From Planctomicrobium sp. (lineage in GTDB: Bacteria; Planctomycetota; Planctomycetia; Planctomycetales; Planctomycetaceae): DNA of 8,843 nucleotides. A program made the translations under genes and the position numbers. The stretch spans positions 1 through 8,843 of the forward strand of contig JABJMI010000138.1 in assembly GCA_018659505.1 (NCBI GenBank), given 5' to 3'. Each line of letters begins with the position of its first letter. The stretch's first letter is position 1. The notes beneath the pieces are model-generated. The model did not search any database, had not been told where the DNA came from, and was given only the letters and a program-made list of their open reading frames with translations. Positions 6,556 through 8,843 of this stretch are shown here, piece by piece.

Positions 6556-8145
6556 TTATTCAATTGAATTTGGGAGATTCACCGGCATCATACGCGCATC
6601 GACTTCACGTCTCCAGTCATGTAATTTCGATCTGAGTTCCTTCACCTTTGTCGGCTGCGTTGATGACAAGTCCTGTTGTTCGCGGATGTCTTCGCGAATG
6701 TTGAAGAGCTGCACTGTGTTTTTTTCGAAGTATTCCAGCAGCTTGTAATCGCCGTCTCGGATAGCTCCCCCGGGGCTTTGCATGCCATGGTTACTGTAGT
6801 GCGGGAAGTGCCAATAGATCGGACCACGCTCGAACGATTCACCTTCCAGTGCTGCTACGAAACTCTTGCCATCAATTGTTCGATGCGCATTCATAGGCAG
6901 ACCTGCCATCTCAAGGAGGGTAGGATAGAGGTCAGTACTGATGACAGGTTCTTCGCGAGTGCTGCCAGCGGTTCCGTGCCCTGGCCATTTGATGATCATC
7001 GGGACTCGAATTCCCCCTTCGTAGAGCCAACCTTTCCCTCCTCGCAACGGAAGATTGGAAGTGGCAAACGCTCGGTCAATTTGATCAAACGGGATGACTC
7101 GATCTGGTTTGAAAAAATTCGCTGCCGACATTCCGCCGTTGTCGGAGAAGAAGACGATGATCGTCTCATCCGAAATCCCCAACGTATCAAGTTTTCTCAT
7201 GATTCGACCAAGACTTTCGTCCATCGCTTCAACCATCGCAGCGAATTGAACATTATTCTGTTTCTGCTTGATCTGAACGGTGCGATCTGGCAGTACCTTA
7301 ATCACAGGAACTTCGGGTTTCTTCAAACGCGAAATCTCCCCTGTTTTGGTGACTAGTGAAACATCATCCGGGTTGCCTTCATGAATGAAAGATGGATCGT
7401 TCACGACCGGAATCTTCTTCAACTTCTCCTTGTACTTTGCTACGAGATCCGCACGACCCTGGATCGGGTCGTGGACCGCAAAGTGAGACAGATACAAGAA
7501 AAACGGATCGTCTTTGTTTGTTTCGATAAACTCTTCAGCGACGTCTGTCAGTCGATCAGTCAGATACTGTCCCGGCTGATCACGCAGACCATCGAGTTGA
7601 AAGGGCGCATGATAGCCTGCCTTCGGCCAGCCTTTATTCCATCGCGGGATCTGCATGTCGAATCCTTGTTGAAGAGGTCCATACGGATCTTCTCCCAAGT
7701 GCCACTTTCCAATATGTGCTGTGCGATACCCATGCTTTTTCAACACCTCCGCAATTGTGATTTCGTCTAACGGTAGCTGTTGATGGATCTTTGCATTCTT
7801 CAACTTCTGAAAGGGGAAATCTTTGCGACCTGGGAGCCAATCTGTCAGATGCAATCTCGCCGGATACTTCCCCGTCATGATACTCGCTCGCGTTGGGGAA
7901 CAAACATGACAAGCTGCATACGCCTGAGTGAACTTGATACCTTCCTGAGCCAGTCGGTCAATATGGGGAGTGTCGTAGAATTCACTTCCATAGCAGCCGA
8001 TATCTCGCCAACCGAGGTCATCAACAAGAAAGAAGACTATGTTCGGCTGTCGCTGAGATGCATGACCAGTACTGGAGATTAAGAATAAAAAAATCCACAG
8101 AGCCAACGGTTGCACTGGTTTAACATGTAGTAACTGAAGATTCAT
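6556..8145 (-). CDS. Secreted type I sulfatase (arylsulfatase / GalNAc-6-sulfatase-like)
   Basis: The 529-residue protein has an N-terminal signal peptide (hydrophobic core ALWIFLFLISS, cut likely after GHA, residue 29). The alkaline-phosphatase-fold sulfatase signatures are all present: NIVFFLVDDLGW (metal ligands D42, D43); C82-S-P-T-R86, whose Cys becomes formylglycine; TGKYP (K93); IGKWHLG (K147, H149); H221 and H225 in LSHFAVHDP; FFSDNGG (D335, N336); and LRGGKGWLYEGGIRVP (K371). It hydrolyses sulfate esters, probably of an external polysaccharide, and needs a formylglycine-generating enzyme encoded elsewhere. I chose ATG 8145 because the signal peptide follows it, though its Shine-Dalgarno match is weak. 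The frame stays open upstream, and TTG 8196 would add 17 acidic residues ahead of the signal peptide, which is unlikely. It sits between the esterase and the EF-hand/SGNH gene on the same strand. The exact sulfatase subfamily and substrate are not assigned. Confidence 0.95.
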   Translation of the reverse strand: MNLQLLHVKPVQPLALWIFLFLISSTGHASQRQPNIVFFLVDDLGWRDIGCYGSEFYDTPHIDRLAQEGIKFTQAYAACHVCSPTRASIMTGKYPARLHLTDWLPGRKDFPFQKLKNAKIHQQLPLDEITIAEVLKKHGYRTAHIGKWHLGEDPYGPLQQGFDMQIPRWNKGWPKAGYHAPFQLDGLRDQPGQYLTDRLTDVAEEFIETNKDDPFFLYLSHFAVHDPIQGRADLVAKYKEKLKKIPVVNDPSFIHEGNPDDVSLVTKTGEISRLKKPEVPVIKVLPDRTVQIKQKQNNVQFAAMVEAMDESLGRIMRKLDTLGISDETIIVFFSDNGGMSAANFFKPDRVIPFDQIDRAFATSNLPLRGGKGWLYEGGIRVPMIIKWPGHGTAGSTREEPVISTDLYPTLLEMAGLPMNAHRTIDGKSFVAALEGESFERGPIYWHFPHYSNHGMQSPGGAIRDGDYKLLEYFEKNTVQLFNIREDIREQQDLSSTQPTKVKELRSKLHDWRREVDARMMPVNLPNSIE

Positions 8146-8225
8146 ATATTCATTCAATCCGTACTCAAACTCGTCAAGATTTTCGTCTTCCGGCAATGCA
8201 CCGCCAAAGAGCTCGAAGCTCCTTG

Positions 8226-8843
8226 CTACTGGGAACCGCCTTTTAAGAATTCAAGCAGCAACTCGTCGCTGATTTCGTGTGTAGCACCGTGACCAACATT
8301 GTTCACTTTACAGTGAACGACATCGCCGTTCAGGTAGCTGAAGAACTCCATGTTGCCGTGTGTGCTGGTCGGCGTGGTCAACTGTTCTCCTTTGTACTCC
8401 ATTTGTTTCGCCCAAAAGAATGTTGACTCTTCGGCAGCGACGAACGCGAGCTTGCCTTCTTTGGCGGGAATCACTTTTGATGGACCGCCATGGTACGGAA
8501 CAAGTTTATCGTCAGTGCCCGAGATGTTCAGCAGACGCTTACCAGTCAACGGATTCGAAACTTTGTGGTAATTGTTGTCCTCACCTTTTGCTTTAAAATG
8601 TTCACCGTCGAACTGCCAGACGCTTAGCGGACTGACGCCGCTGATGTAATTTCGAATGTTTGGCAACCTGCATTCGATTGCTAGTTGATTCACCAGAGCC
8701 GCACCATTTGATGCCCCCATCACGCTGAAGTTGTTTGCATCTACGTTTTCATATTTTGCAAGATTCCGCACGATGTCTTCAATAAAGCCCACATCATCTG
8801 CCTTGGAGCGTTCGGAGACGATGTTCCAACTCTCGCGATAGCC
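8226..8843 (-). CDS. PHB-depolymerase/LpqC-family esterase (5' end outside window)
   Basis: The last 205 residues are visible; the N-terminus lies beyond the right edge. The frame is open to position 8843, ahead of the GTG at 8792, so that codon is internal. SWNIVSERSKADDVGFI matches the conserved WN...ADDVGFI block before the nucleophile in the LpqC/poly(3-hydroxybutyrate) depolymerase-like family (COG3509 type). The elbow is G-A-S45-N-G (numbering from the first visible residue), the acid is D112 (or D111) in SGTDDKLVPYHGG, and the likely catalytic His is H185 in NVGHGATH. The family acts on exported esters, including feruloyl and acetyl groups on polysaccharides; true PHB cleavage is not implied. 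The stop (TAG) is 80 bp before the sulfatase ATG, same strand, consistent with an operon. Confidence 0.9.
   Translation of the reverse strand, partial: GYRESWNIVSERSKADDVGFIEDIVRNLAKYENVDANNFSVMGASNGAALVNQLAIECRLPNIRNYISGVSPLSVWQFDGEHFKAKGEDNNYHKVSNPLTGKRLLNISGTDDKLVPYHGGPSKVIPAKEGKLAFVAAEESTFFWAKQMEYKGEQLTTPTSTHGNMEFFSYLNGDVVHCKVNNVGHGATHEISDELLLEFLKGGSQ

Noticed and set aside
6676..7356. 226-codon plus-strand ORF
   Set aside because: It lies antisense inside the sulfatase, whose motifs are all intact on the minus strand; the product shows no recognisable family features.
7381..7770. 129-codon plus-strand ORF
   Set aside because: Antisense to the sulfatase N-terminal half, including its formylglycine region neighbours; a frame shadow.

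Overview
The window looks like planctomycete chromosome (Planctomycetaceae-type, moderate GC). This is inferred from gene content: a secreted formylglycine-dependent sulfatase, secreted esterases, an EF-hand protein with a planctomycete-style C-terminus, a PilZ protein ending in the WCRPC...YxSGGRFL pattern, and a GT-C-like membrane protein with a long acidic N-terminus. No species is claimed.

Layout. Positions 1-1935 (minus) hold the first 645 codons of a polytopic membrane protein that runs off the left edge. A divergent intergenic region (1936-2212) carries three copies of the octamer AGAACACT. Positions 2213-3940 (plus) encode a secreted two-domain enzyme: an esterase of the enterochelin/feruloyl esterase type fused to an SMP-30/gluconolactonase beta-propeller. 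Its stop is separated by 47 bp, containing degenerate heptamer repeats, from the convergent stop of a small PilZ protein (3988-4344, minus).

About 390 bp follow in which I see no gene. Then comes a complete one-piece tmRNA gene, ssrA (4736-5091, plus), with its acceptor stem, T arm, two clear pseudoknots, a tag reading frame (ATPKSFAMVA) and a Rho-independent terminator (5100-5135). No ORF caller would report this gene. The 140 bp from 5136 to 5275 hold nothing I can name.

The right part is a minus-strand cluster of exported hydrolase-like genes, in transcription order: a PHB-depolymerase/LpqC-type esterase (8843-8226, 5' end outside the window), a type I sulfatase (8145-6556), and an EF-hand plus SGNH/DUF4886-like protein (6537-5276). 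The last is split by a one-base frameshift near 5620-5631. The 80-bp and 18-bp gaps suggest one transcript. A plausible joint role is removal of ester and sulfate groups from an external polysaccharide, but the substrate is not visible from sequence.

I found no transposase, CRISPR array, phage gene or wholly new multi-gene system. The points most worth a second look are the tmRNA with its atypical tag and no encoded CCA, the esterase/SMP-30 fusion, the frameshifted third gene of the hydrolase cluster, and the repeated octamer in the divergent promoter region.
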